Positions 54,715-64,000 of a DNA stretch of 64,000 nt are shown piece after piece; the first letter of the stretch is position 1; each line of letters begins with the position of its first letter. The notes below the pieces were generated by a model. That model was not told the DNA's origin. It searched no databases and saw nothing but the letters and a program-made list of their open reading frames with translations. Origin of the DNA: Gammaproteobacteria bacterium Ga0077536 (GTDB lineage: Bacteria; Pseudomonadota; Gammaproteobacteria; Ga0077536); NCBI GenBank assembly GCA_001464935.1, contig LNEL01000054.1:85407-149406 (forward strand), read 5' to 3'. The position numbers and the translations under genes are program-made.

Positions 54715-56433
54715 TTACCGCGGCAGGCTGGCGAGTTCGCCGATCGTCCTGGCCCACGGCTTGACCTCTTTCCTGACCGCGGCAGGCAACCTGGCGGCCG
54801 CCGCCAGGGCAGCCTGCCGCGTCGGATAGTAGCCATGCACCAGCACATACCATGCCTGACCTTCGCGACGGGTGGTGAGAATCGTCGCTTCGGCACTCAG
54901 ACCATGGCGCTGGATGAAGCGGCCAGCGGCGGCGCGATCGCGTACGCCCGCCAGCTGGAGTGTGTACGCTCCGCGCGGCTGTTTGAGCAGCCAGTCCGAA
55001 GAAAAACCGGTGACGCGGGCCGCCGGTGGCGGCACGGGCTTTGGTGGTGTCGGCGCCGCCGGCGGCGGGGCGGGCTTGGGGACCGGTTTCGGTGTCGGCG
55101 GTGCTGCCGGCACCGGTGCTGGCGTGGGCTTCGGCGGCGGCGGCGCGGCGACGGGTTCGGGGGTCGGCACGGGCTTGGCCGACGGAATCGGCGTGGGAAC
55201 CGGCGGCGGCGCTGACGGCAGCGGATCCGCGGCCGGCGGCGGAATCGCCAGCCCGACCGACGCGCGCGGGGATGGCGACGGGGTACCGGCGGCCTGGCTG
55301 TCCGGCATCACGGGTTCATCCGGCAGGACGATCTCGATGAGATCGTTGTCGCCGTTGTCGGCAAAGCGCTGGTCGGGCTCGGCCGCCGGCGCTGCGCTGT
55401 CGGCCGACTCCGTCGACTCCGCAGGCTCGGCCGGTGTCGCGGGCGGCTCCGGGCGCGGTTCTTCGCGCGGCAGCTCGGCAGCGGCCGGCAACTCGACGTC
55501 GACGGCGGCGGTGTCCATCGGGGCCTCGGCCGGTTCGTCGCGCAACGCCCACCACGCGAGCGCCGCCAGCGCTGGGGGCACGAGGAACAAGGGCAGCAGA
55601 CGCCGGTCCGCCAGCTTCGGCAGTTTGAAGCCGGCACCCGGGAGCCCGGCCCGACTGGTCGTGGCGCGTCGCTGACGGCCGGGGCGCGCCGCCCGCTTGC
55701 CCGCGAAATGCTGGCGCGCCAGCGCGACGATTCGTGCCGGATTGCCGTCGGCCGCGCCTGCCAGGCTCTGGATATCGCTGGCGTTGAAATAGTCACCGAG
55801 CTGCAGCCCGGCGGCGGTCAGGCGCTGGGCCAGGAACTCGCCAACCTGCGTGGCCGACAGGGGCGGTATCTCGACCACGTGGACCAGACCGTGTTGCGGG
55901 CGGTCCCGCTGCAGATTGGCCAGCAAGCCTGCGTGCTCATGATCGGCCGTCATCAGCACCCGTGCTTCGCCGGTCTGGTCCTCGGTGCGCGCGAGCGCGA
56001 GCAGGGCAGTGACGGCGTCCGCTGGCAACTGATCGGCGTCGTCGACCAGCACCACCACCAGCTTGCCGGCGCGTTCGAGCACATTGAGTCGCAGGCGGAG
56101 CATGGTGTGCGCCATGCGCGGTTCGCTGTCGGCGGACAGGTCGACATCAAGCGCGTCCGCGACCTGCGAGAGCAGGGCGCGGCCGGTCAACGCGGGGCCG
56201 CCCTGGAGCGGCACGCAGCTCCAGCGCTGGCCTGCGGCGGTCTCGATGGCCTGCAGCAGCGTCGATTTGCCACTGCCCGCCGGCCCGCTCAACACGATCA
56301 GCTGACGGCCGAACTCGAGCAGGTGCTCGATCAGATCGATGCGCTGCTGCAAGGTTGATCCGACATGCAGCGCACCCGGCAGCAGGGCCGGGCCGAACGG
56401 GTCCACGTCTGGGGGAAGCTGGGTTGCACTCAT
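54715..56433 (-). CDS. damX: DamX-like protein: AAA ATPase domain, membrane helix and SPOR domain
   Basis: A 572-residue protein with an ExeA-type AAA domain (Walker A SGPAGSGKST near residue 50, Walker B VVVLVDDADQL). One membrane helix lies near residues 280-297. A long Pro/Ala/Glu-rich periplasmic linker (about 300-485) leads to a C-terminal SPOR domain (YTLQLAGVRDRAAAGRFI, WYVLVHGYYPTR). SPOR domains bind denuded peptidoglycan at division sites. Location after aroK-aroB supports the DamX assignment. Confidence 0.88.
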   Translation of the reverse strand: MSATQLPPDVDPFGPALLPGALHVGSTLQQRIDLIEHLLEFGRQLIVLSGPAGSGKSTLLQAIETAAGQRWSCVPLQGGPALTGRALLSQVADALDVDLSADSEPRMAHTMLRLRLNVLERAGKLVVVLVDDADQLPADAVTALLALARTEDQTGEARVLMTADHEHAGLLANLQRDRPQHGLVHVVEIPPLSATQVGEFLAQRLTAAGLQLGDYFNASDIQSLAGAADGNPARIVALARQHFAGKRAARPGRQRRATTSRAGLPGAGFKLPKLADRRLLPLFLVPPALAALAWWALRDEPAEAPMDTAAVDVELPAAAELPREEPRPEPPATPAEPAESTESADSAAPAAEPDQRFADNGDNDLIEIVLPDEPVMPDSQAAGTPSPSPRASVGLAIPPPAADPLPSAPPPVPTPIPSAKPVPTPEPVAAPPPPKPTPAPVPAAPPTPKPVPKPAPPPAAPTPPKPVPPPAARVTGFSSDWLLKQPRGAYTLQLAGVRDRAAAGRFIQRHGLSAEATILTTRREGQAWYVLVHGYYPTRQAALAAAARLPAAVRKEVKPWARTIGELASLPR

Positions 56434-56449
56434 CGGTGTGATCGACGTT

Positions 56450-57586
56450 TCATCCTTTGTTGCCGGCGCGCCGGATCCGGTCGTGTTCGGCCATCGCGTA
56501 GCGATCGGTCATGCCGGCCACATAGTCTGCAATCTGCTGGGCCCGCTGCTGCGGGTCGGCCAGCAGCGGCGCGAGCTGGCCGGGCCACAGCGTGGGCTTC
56601 TGCATGAAGGCCGTGAACAACGCCGTGACGATGCGCTGCGAGCGTTGCGCCATGTCATGGACCTGGGCGTGCTCGTACAGCTCGAGGCGCAGCACACGCT
56701 TGAGCGCAAGATGCTGCTCGCGCATCGGCGCACTGAAATCGACGAACGGCGCTGGCGCAGCGCGGATGCCCTCGATGTCGGCCGGTTGCGCGGCGGCCAG
56801 CCGCGCCCGGCTGGTTTCGATGAGGTCGAGCACGAAGCGGTTCAGCATTTCCCGAATGACGGTATAGCGCGTGCGCTTGGCGTCGAGATCGGGCCAGCGC
56901 TCCCGCACCGTACGTTCCACGTCCCGGAACAGATCGACCTCGCGCAGCTTCGACAGCGGAATCAGGGACGCTCTCAGGCCGTCGTCGATGTCGTGGTGAT
57001 TGTAGGCGATCTCGTCGGCGACATTGGCCAGCTGTGCCTCGAGCGACGGCTGCCGGCGTTCGAGGAAACGCCGGCCCAGTTCGCCCAGGCGCATCGCATT
57101 GTCGCGGTTGCAGTGCTTGAGGATGCCCTCGCGGGTCTCGAACAGCAGGTTGAGGCCGCTGAAGCCTGGATAGCGCTGTTCCAGCAGGTCGACGACCCGC
57201 AGCGAATGCAGATTGTGCTCGAAACCACCGAACTCGCGCATGCAAGCATTCAGCGCATGCTGGCCGGCGTGACCGAACGGCGTGTGGCCCAGATCGTGGG
57301 CGAGCGCGATGGCTTCGGTCAGGTCTTCGTTGAGTTGGAGCGCGCGGGCGACGCTGCGCGCGATCTGCGCCACTTCCAGCGAGTGCGTCAGGCGCGTGCG
57401 AAACATGTCTCCTTCATGGTTCACGAAGACCTGGGTCTTGTATTCGAGGCGCCGAAACGCCGACGAATGGATGATGCGGTCGCGGTCGCGCTGGAACTCG
57501 TTGCGCCAGCTTGGCGCCGGCTCGGCATGCACGCGGCCGCGGGAATTGCGTTCAGCGACGGCGTAGGGCGCGAGTCCGTCCGGCAC
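56450..57586 (-). CDS. dgt: Deoxyguanosinetriphosphate triphosphohydrolase-like protein
   Basis: A 378-residue HD-domain dNTP triphosphohydrolase. It shows FQRDRDRIIHSSAFRRLEYKTQVF (part: SSAFRRLEYKTQVF), RTRLTHSLEVAQIAR and ALAHDLGHTPFGHAGQ, with the His-Asp metal ligands, and ADEIAYNHHDIDDGLR. It hydrolyses dNTPs to the nucleoside and triphosphate. The start appears to be GTG 57586, 33 bases after aroB. dgt next to aroB is common in Betaproteobacteria. Confidence 0.94.
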   Translation of the reverse strand: MPDGLAPYAVAERNSRGRVHAEPAPSWRNEFQRDRDRIIHSSAFRRLEYKTQVFVNHEGDMFRTRLTHSLEVAQIARSVARALQLNEDLTEAIALAHDLGHTPFGHAGQHALNACMREFGGFEHNLHSLRVVDLLEQRYPGFSGLNLLFETREGILKHCNRDNAMRLGELGRRFLERRQPSLEAQLANVADEIAYNHHDIDDGLRASLIPLSKLREVDLFRDVERTVRERWPDLDAKRTRYTVIREMLNRFVLDLIETSRARLAAAQPADIEGIRAAPAPFVDFSAPMREQHLALKRVLRLELYEHAQVHDMAQRSQRIVTALFTAFMQKPTLWPGQLAPLLADPQQRAQQIADYVAGMTDRYAMAEHDRIRRAGNKG

Positions 57587-57619
57587 GGGGTCAGGACTTC
57601 GGGGGCCGGTGCGGGACGC

Positions 57620-58714
57620 TCATGCGGCGCGCGGCGGGGCCGCGCCGCCGCCCAGCACTTCGAGCAGCGCCTGCTGGTCATAGTCGTCGCGCACCGAGGC
57701 ATGGCCAATGGCGTCCAGCAGGATCAGACGGATCCGGCCGTCCTGGTTCTTCTTGTCGATGCTCATCGCCGCGAGCAGTTCGGTGACACTCGTGGTGGGC
57801 GGTTGCACGGTCGGCAATCCGGCCCGTTCGATCAGCGCGATCACGCGATCACGCGTGGTCGGCGCAATCATGCCGACACGCGCCGACATGCGCGCTGCCA
57901 TGCACATGCCGGCGGCGACCGCCTCGCCATGCAGCCAGACACCGTAGCCGAGGGCATGCTCGATCGCGTGCCCGAACGTGTGCCCGAGATTCAACAGTGC
58001 CCGTTCGCCGCTTTCGTGTTCATCCGCCGCGACGACATCGGCCTTGTTCTCGCAGGAGCGCTTGATGGCGTGGGTGACCGCGGCAGGCTCGCGGGCCATC
58101 AGCGCGTCGAGGTTCAGTTCGAGCCAGTCGAAGAATTCGCGATCGCGCATCAGGCCATACTTGATGACCTCCGCGACCCCCGCGCGAAACTCGCGCGCTT
58201 CGAGCGTGTTCAGGGTGTCGAGATCGGCCAGCACGGCGACCGGTTGGTGAAAGGCGCCGATCATGTTCTTGCCCAGCGCATGATTGACGGCGGTCTTGCC
58301 GCCGACCGCCGAGTCGACCTGAGCGAGCAGCGTGGTCGGGATCTGGACGAAACGCACGCCGCGCTGATAGCAGGCCGCCGCGAATCCCGCGAGATCGCCG
58401 ACCACACCGCCGCCGAGCGCCACCACGGTGCAGCCGCGCTCGAACTTGTGTTCGAGCAGGGCGGTCATGATTTGGGAGAAGCTTTCCAGCGTCTTGAACT
58501 GTTCTCCGTCCGGCAGGACCACGCAGGCGAGCTGGCGGTCGGTCAGTCCCTGCCGCAGGGTGTCCAGATACAGCGGCCCGACGCGATCGTTGGTGACGAC
58601 CATCACCTGGCGGGTCTTGATCGTCCGCGCCAGCAATGAGGCGTCGCGCAACAGGCCGCCACCGATGAAAATCGGGTAGCTGCGTTCGGCAAGTTCGACG
58701 TCGACGCGGATCAT
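57620..58714 (-). CDS. aroB: 3-dehydroquinate synthase AroB
   Basis: A 364-residue NAD- and zinc-dependent cyclase making 3-dehydroquinate from DAHP in the shikimate pathway. It has the NAD-binding ALGGGVVGDLAGFAAA, PTTLLAQVDSAVGGKTAVNH, metal ligands in GVAEVIKYGL and LGHTFGHAIE, and GEAVAAGM. Its ATG overlaps the aroK stop by four bases. Confidence 0.97.
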   Translation of the reverse strand: MIRVDVELAERSYPIFIGGGLLRDASLLARTIKTRQVMVVTNDRVGPLYLDTLRQGLTDRQLACVVLPDGEQFKTLESFSQIMTALLEHKFERGCTVVALGGGVVGDLAGFAAACYQRGVRFVQIPTTLLAQVDSAVGGKTAVNHALGKNMIGAFHQPVAVLADLDTLNTLEAREFRAGVAEVIKYGLMRDREFFDWLELNLDALMAREPAAVTHAIKRSCENKADVVAADEHESGERALLNLGHTFGHAIEHALGYGVWLHGEAVAAGMCMAARMSARVGMIAPTTRDRVIALIERAGLPTVQPPTTSVTELLAAMSIDKKNQDGRIRLILLDAIGHASVRDDYDQQALLEVLGGGAAPPRAA

Positions 58715-59226
58715 GGCAGCGCCGCCCGGATGTTCTGCACTACTGCGGTCAAGGTCAAAGCTCCGGTATCGACGATCAAATCAGCCACCTCTCGGTACAG
58801 GGGTTCCCGCGCAGTCAGCAATTCCTGCATCTTCTTGACGCGATCGCCGGTCTTCAGCAGCGGTCGGTTCGTGTCCCCGCGCGTGCGGGCGAGCAGGTGC
58901 TCCAGCGGCGCGTGCAGGTAGATCACGAAGCCGCGCTCCTTCAGGGCGAGCCGGCTGTCAGGGTCGAGAACCGCGCCGCCGCCGGTCGCCACGACGATGT
59001 CGTCGTCGCGCGTGAGATCGTCGATGACTCGCTTCTCGCGAGCCCGAAAACCCGCCTCGCCCTCGATGTCGAAGATAAGCGGAATCGTCGCGCCCGTCCT
59101 CTGTTCTATCTCCTGGTCGCAGTCCACGAACCTCCAGCGCAACGCCCGTGCCAGCTTTTTCCCGATGGTGGTCTTGCCGGCCCCCATGGGCCCGACCAGG
59201 AAAATCCGGCTCGCCGATTTGCTCAC
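58711..59226 (-). CDS. aroK: Shikimate kinase AroK
   Basis: A 171-residue kinase phosphorylating shikimate at the 3-position. It has Walker A GPMGAGKTTIGK, the DCDQEIEQRTG motif binding shikimate, GGGAVLDPDSR and the lid RTRGDTNRPLL. The start is GTG 59226. It follows pilQ across a terminator, the usual pilQ-aroK-aroB order. Confidence 0.97.
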   Translation of the reverse strand: MSKSASRIFLVGPMGAGKTTIGKKLARALRWRFVDCDQEIEQRTGATIPLIFDIEGEAGFRAREKRVIDDLTRDDDIVVATGGGAVLDPDSRLALKERGFVIYLHAPLEHLLARTRGDTNRPLLKTGDRVKKMQELLTAREPLYREVADLIVDTGALTLTAVVQNIRAALP

Positions 59227-59283
59227 GTCCGTGTCCGTTCGACTGGGTGTAGGTCAAATTGTTGCAGGTCGGCACCGGACGCG

Positions 59284-59313
59284 CAAAAAAAACGCGGGAC
59301 CGAAGTCCCGCGT
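59284..59313 (-). terminator. Intrinsic terminator after pilQ
   Basis: On the minus strand AACGCGGGAC-TTCG-GTCCCGCGTT forms a perfect 10-bp stem with a stable UUCG loop, followed by a run of T (plus-strand A run 59284-59291). It ends the pil operon before aroK. Confidence 0.93.
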
Positions 59314-59336
59314 TCTGTCGTCCGGCGCTGTCCGGC

Positions 59337-61613
59337 CTAGCGCTGCGAGAGCGACAGGCCTTCTTTCAGAATCTTCGGGGTGACGAAGATCAGCAGCTCC
59401 TGCTTTTCGGAACTCGTGCCGGTGCGCTTGAACAGGTGGCCAAGGTAGGGAATGTCGCCGAAGAACGGCACCAGGTCCTTGTCCGTGCGGTTGTTCGACT
59501 CGAAGATGCCACCCAGCACCACGGTTTCGCCATTCTCGACGAGCACCTGGGTGTTGACCTCGTTGGTGTCGATGCTCGGCACCCCAGCAAACACCTGGCC
59601 GACCGAGTCGCGATTCACGGTCAAATCCATGATCACGCGGTCGTCGGGCGTGATGTGAGGGGTGACCTTCAGGGCCAGTACGGCCTTTTTGAACGACACG
59701 TTCGTCGCGCCGCTCGACGTCGCTTCCTGGTACGGAATTTCGGTACCGGATTCGATCGTCGCTTCCTTCTGGTTCGCAGTGATGACCTGCGGGCTCGCAA
59801 TCACCTCGCCGCGGCCTTCGACCTGCAAAGCCGACAGTTCGAGCTGCAGCAGGTAGCTGCCGATCTTGCCAATCGACCAGCGGAACGCGGCGGCCGGGCC
59901 TGCCACCGGCAGGTTCACGATGTAGTTTTCCTGGCCCTGCGGCGTGACGAAGCCCGTGCCGCCGCCGTAATTGACGTCGCCGTCGATGTCGCCACCGATC
60001 ACGCTGATCAGATCGGACTGCCGGTTGCCGCCTTCGTTCAGATCGAGGTTCTTCGGGTTGTTGATCTGGCTGTAGCCAAAGCGCACGCCGATGTCCTTGC
60101 TGAAGTCTTCATTGGCGACGACGATGCGCGATTCGATCAGCACCTGGCGTACCGGGATGTCGAGCGCCTCGACCAGCTGCCGGATTTCGGTCAGCTTCTC
60201 GGCCGTTTCCTGCACGAGCAGCGTGTTCGTCCGCTGATCGACCGTCACGCTGCCGCGTGGCGAGAGCAGGTTCTCTCCCTGATTGCGATTATTGGCGCCG
60301 CCCGCGGCGCCGCCACCGCCGCCCGCGGGGCCCACATTGCCGCGGGTTCGCAGCAGGGTCGCGATGTCCTGCGCCTTGGCGTAATTCACCTGGATGAACT
60401 CCAGGCGTAGCGGCGCAAGTTCCACGAGCTGGCGCTGGGTTTCCGCCTCGAGCTTTTCATTCGCGGCGATTTCTTCCTGCGGCGCCACCATCACCACGTT
60501 GCCGCTCTGCCGCTTGCCGAGATTCTTGCTCTTGAGGATCAGGTCCATCGCCTGGTCCCAGGGGACGTTCTTCAGACGCAGGGTCACATTCCCCGACACG
60601 GTGTCGCTCGTGACGAGATTGAAGCCGGTGAAGTCGGCAATCAGCTGCAGCACGGCGCGCACTTCGATGTCCTGGAAGTTCAGCGACAGCCGCTCGCCCG
60701 TATAGCCGAATTTGTCCTTCTTGAGTTTTTCCTCTTCCTGCTTCGTCAGCGGCTTGAGTTCGAGGGTGAAGATGTTGTCCGACTGGTAGGCGAGATGTTC
60801 GAACAGACCCGTCGGGGTCACGACCATGCGGGTGCCGTTGCCGTGACGGAAGGTGTCGACCTCTTTGGCCGGCGTCGCGAAATCGGTGACGTCCAGTTTG
60901 CGATCGAGCTCTCCGGGCAGCGCGGTGTCAACGAAATCGACGAGCAGCTTGTCGCCCTGTTCCTGGATATTGATGCCGACGTTCGGATTCGACAGGTCGA
61001 CGACGATCTGGGCCTCGCCGTGGTCGCCGCGGCGGAAATCAATGCCGCGAATGCTCTCGCCGGCCGCCGAACCGGGCATCGTCAGACCGGCTGCGGGCGG
61101 TGCTGCCTGCGCGGGCGCAGCGGCCGCGCCCGCGATCCGGGGCGCGGTCGCGGTAGTGATGTCCGCCGGCACGCCGTCGAGGATCACCTTGACCTTGTTG
61201 CCCTCGGTCTGAAGCGTATAGGGCACGACCTGCACCAGGTTCATCACGACGCGTGTGCGGCCTTCGGCCTCGACCGCCGAGACGCTCTCCACCTTGCCGA
61301 CGCCGATCGTCTGCGACTTCACGGGCACACTGAGCGTGGTCCCGGGGAAGTCGAGCGCGACGCGCGCCGGGTTGTCGATCGTGAAGCTCAGCGGGTCGCC
61401 GGCCAAGGGCTCGGACAGCTCTATTTCGACCTGCACTCGGTCGCCGGGCAGGGAGGTATAGCGGATGTTGTTCATCGTCGCTGCATCCGCGCCGGGATGC
61501 GCAAACAGGAGCGTACCTCCGAGCATCATGCCGGTCAGCGCAGGCGCCAGACCCATGCGGGTCGGCCGCCGGGCCGTCAGCCGGTTCAACAGTCGAAATG
61601 TCGCAGCTCTCAT
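59337..61613 (-). CDS. pilQ: Type IV pilus secretin PilQ
   Basis: A 758-residue outer-membrane secretin through which the pilus exits. A signal peptide (cleavage near ADAATM) is followed by two AMIN domains (about residues 47-160 and 180-295) that bind peptidoglycan. N0/N1 domains follow (LSLNFQDIEVRAVLQLIADFTG in part), then the secretin core with VPFFGDIPYLGHLFK and a C-terminal LLIFVTPKIL. A Gly-rich insertion (about residues 435-445) lies before the core. Confidence 0.96.
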   Translation of the reverse strand: MRAATFRLLNRLTARRPTRMGLAPALTGMMLGGTLLFAHPGADAATMNNIRYTSLPGDRVQVEIELSEPLAGDPLSFTIDNPARVALDFPGTTLSVPVKSQTIGVGKVESVSAVEAEGRTRVVMNLVQVVPYTLQTEGNKVKVILDGVPADITTATAPRIAGAAAAPAQAAPPAAGLTMPGSAAGESIRGIDFRRGDHGEAQIVVDLSNPNVGINIQEQGDKLLVDFVDTALPGELDRKLDVTDFATPAKEVDTFRHGNGTRMVVTPTGLFEHLAYQSDNIFTLELKPLTKQEEEKLKKDKFGYTGERLSLNFQDIEVRAVLQLIADFTGFNLVTSDTVSGNVTLRLKNVPWDQAMDLILKSKNLGKRQSGNVVMVAPQEEIAANEKLEAETQRQLVELAPLRLEFIQVNYAKAQDIATLLRTRGNVGPAGGGGGAAGGANNRNQGENLLSPRGSVTVDQRTNTLLVQETAEKLTEIRQLVEALDIPVRQVLIESRIVVANEDFSKDIGVRFGYSQINNPKNLDLNEGGNRQSDLISVIGGDIDGDVNYGGGTGFVTPQGQENYIVNLPVAGPAAAFRWSIGKIGSYLLQLELSALQVEGRGEVIASPQVITANQKEATIESGTEIPYQEATSSGATNVSFKKAVLALKVTPHITPDDRVIMDLTVNRDSVGQVFAGVPSIDTNEVNTQVLVENGETVVLGGIFESNNRTDKDLVPFFGDIPYLGHLFKRTGTSSEKQELLIFVTPKILKEGLSLSQR

Positions 61614-61640
61614 GTTCGATTACCCCTTGAATGGGTTGTT

Positions 61641-62213
61641 CTATTCTTCTTCCAACAGGGCGAGGGACGCCTGGCGTTCCTCCCAGCGCCCGTCGGCGTC
61701 CTTTACGATTTCGCGCAGTTCGATCTTGTCTTCCTGAATGTTCAGGATCTTGCCGAAGTTGCGGCCAAGGTAGTTGCCGATCTGCACGCGATGCACGGTG
61801 CCCGCGTTGTCGCGCACGATGGCCCACAATTCCTTGTCATCCTGCAACGTGCCGACCATCCGCAGACTGTCGAGCTCGAAGCCTTCGAGCTCCTCGCGAT
61901 TGTGCGCGAGGATCTCGTCACTGTATTTCTGCTGCTCGGCATCGCTGGGTTCCGCGATCTGCTCCTGCTTCGCCTCCTGCTCCATGAACGGCGTGAAGGG
62001 GTCTCGCAGTTGCGCCTCAGCCGAACGATAAAGATATCGCTCGTAAGGCTTGATCGGCGGCAGGGGATCGATCTGCCCGCCGCGACGACCCAGCACTTCG
62101 GACACGTAGTTCTCGAGGTCCGTCTTGTCGCGGTTGACGCAGCCGCCAATCGTCAGCCCGGTGGCGACGATCACGGCCGCGGAAAGTGTGCGTACGCAGA
62201 TGCGGTTGCTCAT
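61641..62213 (-). CDS. pilP: Type IV pilus lipoprotein PilP
   Basis: A 190-residue inner-membrane lipoprotein (lipobox TIGGC, Cys25) linking PilNO to PilQ. It has the PilP core RDPFTPF, LEGFELDSLRMVGTL and VHRVQIGNYLGRNFGKI. It starts four bases within the pilO end and precedes pilQ by 27 bp. Confidence 0.95.
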   Translation of the reverse strand: MSNRICVRTLSAAVIVATGLTIGGCVNRDKTDLENYVSEVLGRRGGQIDPLPPIKPYERYLYRSAEAQLRDPFTPFMEQEAKQEQIAEPSDAEQQKYSDEILAHNREELEGFELDSLRMVGTLQDDKELWAIVRDNAGTVHRVQIGNYLGRNFGKILNIQEDKIELREIVKDADGRWEERQASLALLEEE

Positions 62214-62854
62214 TTCCGTCTGCCCTTCTGCTTGCCTTTCGCGGCGGCGGCGGCTTTCGCCGACTCCGCGGCTTCTTCTTCCTCGTCCATATAGCGATAG
62301 GTCTTCGCGGTCGTCTCGAACGCCAGCACGCCACTGTCACCCGAGGTGATCCGAATGTTGTGGTTCGTCACGATGCGCGGCAGGTCCGACACGCCGCTGA
62401 TGAAAGTGCCGAACGCGTGGTAGTTGCCGAGTACTTTGATCTGGATCGGGAGCTCCACGTAGAAATCCGACGGCTGCTCCGCGCCCGGCTTGAACAGCTG
62501 GAACTCGAGACCGGCCCCGAGCCCCTGCTGCGAAATGTCGACCAGCAGCGCCGCGACTTCGGTCTTGTTCGGCAGACGCTTGAGCAGATCGCCGAAGGTC
62601 TCCTTGATGTCCTCGAGCTGATCCTTCAGCGCCTGCAGATTGGCGGCCTTCTTCTGCTTGGCTTCGAAGGTATCTTTCAGCTGCACTTCCTGACCTTGCA
62701 CCGTGCGCAGTTCTTCGCGCAGCGGATTGATGTCCTTCCACGTAGCCAGGCCGAGAATGGCGGCACAGACGAGCAGAATGAAGACGGCTTTGACCGGCAG
62801 TGGCCACGAGCCGATGTTCTGGAAACTCAGATTGTTGAGGTCTGAGAGCTTCAT
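62210..62854 (-). CDS. pilO: Type IV pilus alignment protein PilO
   Basis: A 214-residue bitopic protein with one N-terminal helix (residues 20-38), a coiled coil (about 45-95) and a ferredoxin-like periplasmic domain. NLSFQNIGSWPLPVK and VELPIQIKVLGNYHAFGTFI are typical. It dimerises with PilN. Overlaps of four bases on both sides show a tight operon. Confidence 0.95.
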   Translation of the reverse strand: MKLSDLNNLSFQNIGSWPLPVKAVFILLVCAAILGLATWKDINPLREELRTVQGQEVQLKDTFEAKQKKAANLQALKDQLEDIKETFGDLLKRLPNKTEVAALLVDISQQGLGAGLEFQLFKPGAEQPSDFYVELPIQIKVLGNYHAFGTFISGVSDLPRIVTNHNIRITSGDSGVLAFETTAKTYRYMDEEEEAAESAKAAAAAKGKQKGRRK

Positions 62855-63425
62855 GTCGCGTCATCCCCTTCTTCGGTTTCCGTCGTGGGGGTTCTCTGGG
62901 TCATGCGCAGCGTGAAGTTCGCAATGCGCCTGCCAGATTCATCCGAAGACTGGATGATTTCGAGCTTCGGGTCGGCCAGCCATTCCGACTTTTCGATATT
63001 GCGCATGAAGCTGGACACGCGGGCATTCGACTCCGCCACGCCCTTGAGCACGATCACATTGGCGTTTTGCGCCACTTCTTTCAGGTAGACGCCCTCGGGC
63101 AGCGACGTGACGAGTTCGTCGAAGATGTGGACGATGATGGGACGGCTCGACTGCAAGGTCTCGATCGCCTTCATGCGCGCGATCAGGCGTTCCTTCTCCT
63201 TCTCGAGCTCCTGGATTTCCTTGATCTTCTTGTCGAGGCTCGCGATTTCGGTTTTCAGGTACGCGTTGCGTTCATTCTGGAAGTCGATGCGCTCCGTGAA
63301 ATGGAAGTGCACGAGACCCCAGACCAGGATCGCGAGGCCGGCGAACGCGCCGACGATCGTCAGGTATTCGTTGCGACGTTGTTTGCGGAGCTCTGCGCGC
63401 CAGGGTAAGAGGTTGATGCGGGCCA

Positions 63426-63426
<1 letters not shown>
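62851..63426 (-). CDS. pilN: Type IV pilus assembly protein PilN
   Basis: A 191-residue bitopic protein beginning MARINLLPWR, the cytoplasmic peptide that docks into PilM. One membrane helix (residues 22-40), a coiled coil and a periplasmic fold follow. The ATG overlaps the pilM stop by one base. Confidence 0.96.

Positions 63427-64000
<574 letters not shown>

Overview
The window is a continuous stretch of high-GC chromosome from a Gram-negative Pseudomonadota bacterium. I would place it in Betaproteobacteria or a nearby gammaproteobacterial lineage. The reasons are the blocks pilMNOPQ-aroK-aroB-(dgt)-damX-gltBD-hemE, miaB-phoH-ybeY-corC-lnt, pcnB-folK-dNK-panC and pepA-holC-valS, and a NosZ of the beta/gamma Tat-exported type. 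Genes are dense on both strands. I see no transposase, integrase, phage gene, CRISPR array or rRNA. One tRNA (Glu, anticodon CTC) is present. PilM is cut by the right edge and an IscA/SufA-like gene by the left edge.

Layout. 0-2 kb: Fe-S cluster regulation (iscR, a cut A-type carrier) and cysteine synthesis (cysE). 2.3-3 kb: a slightly less GC-rich orphan gene with a degenerate LuxR-type end. 3.3-12.8 kb: a complete nitrous oxide reduction locus, apbE divergent from nosZ-nosR-nosDFYL, with an FNR/DNR-type site in front of nosZ, followed by a convergent cytochrome c lipoprotein gene. 13.5-22.4 kb: valS-holC-pepA, lptG without lptF, RDD, hydrolase and ferritin-like genes, with two copies of a 130-165 bp palindromic repeat, each in a convergent gap. 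22.6-28.1 kb: the most unusual block, a partner-switching signalling cluster (STAS, CHASE2-SpoIIE phosphatase, HATPase) mixed with an MBL-fold hydrolase, an unknown 132-residue protein, a FecR-domain protein and an OmpA-like lipoprotein. 28.2-30 kb: a stand-alone aldehyde:ferredoxin oxidoreductase family gene.

30.1-36.8 kb: an iron-uptake operon read leftwards (hemP-exbB-exbD-tonB-Fiu-like receptor-alpha-hydroxy-acid oxidase-PKHD hydroxylase) with a Fur-box-like site upstream. 36.8-37.5 kb: apparently gene-free DNA, then tRNA-Glu. 37.8-42 kb: pcnB, folK, a deoxynucleoside kinase, a frameshifted panC and a CinA-type MoCF protein. 42.1-47.3 kb: miaB-phoH-ybeY-corC-lnt. 47.5-64 kb, all leftwards: hemE, gltD, gltB, damX, dgt, aroB, aroK, pilQ, pilP, pilO, pilN and the end of pilM.

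How the parts fit. The nos genes encode the terminal denitrification step, with ApbE able to flavinylate NosR and NosDFYL maturing the copper sites. The iron operon imports ferric siderophore and may process it. The 22.6-28.1 kb cluster looks like an envelope-to-cytoplasm signal relay whose final output is not encoded in the window. The right third holds housekeeping genes plus the type IV pilus assembly operon.
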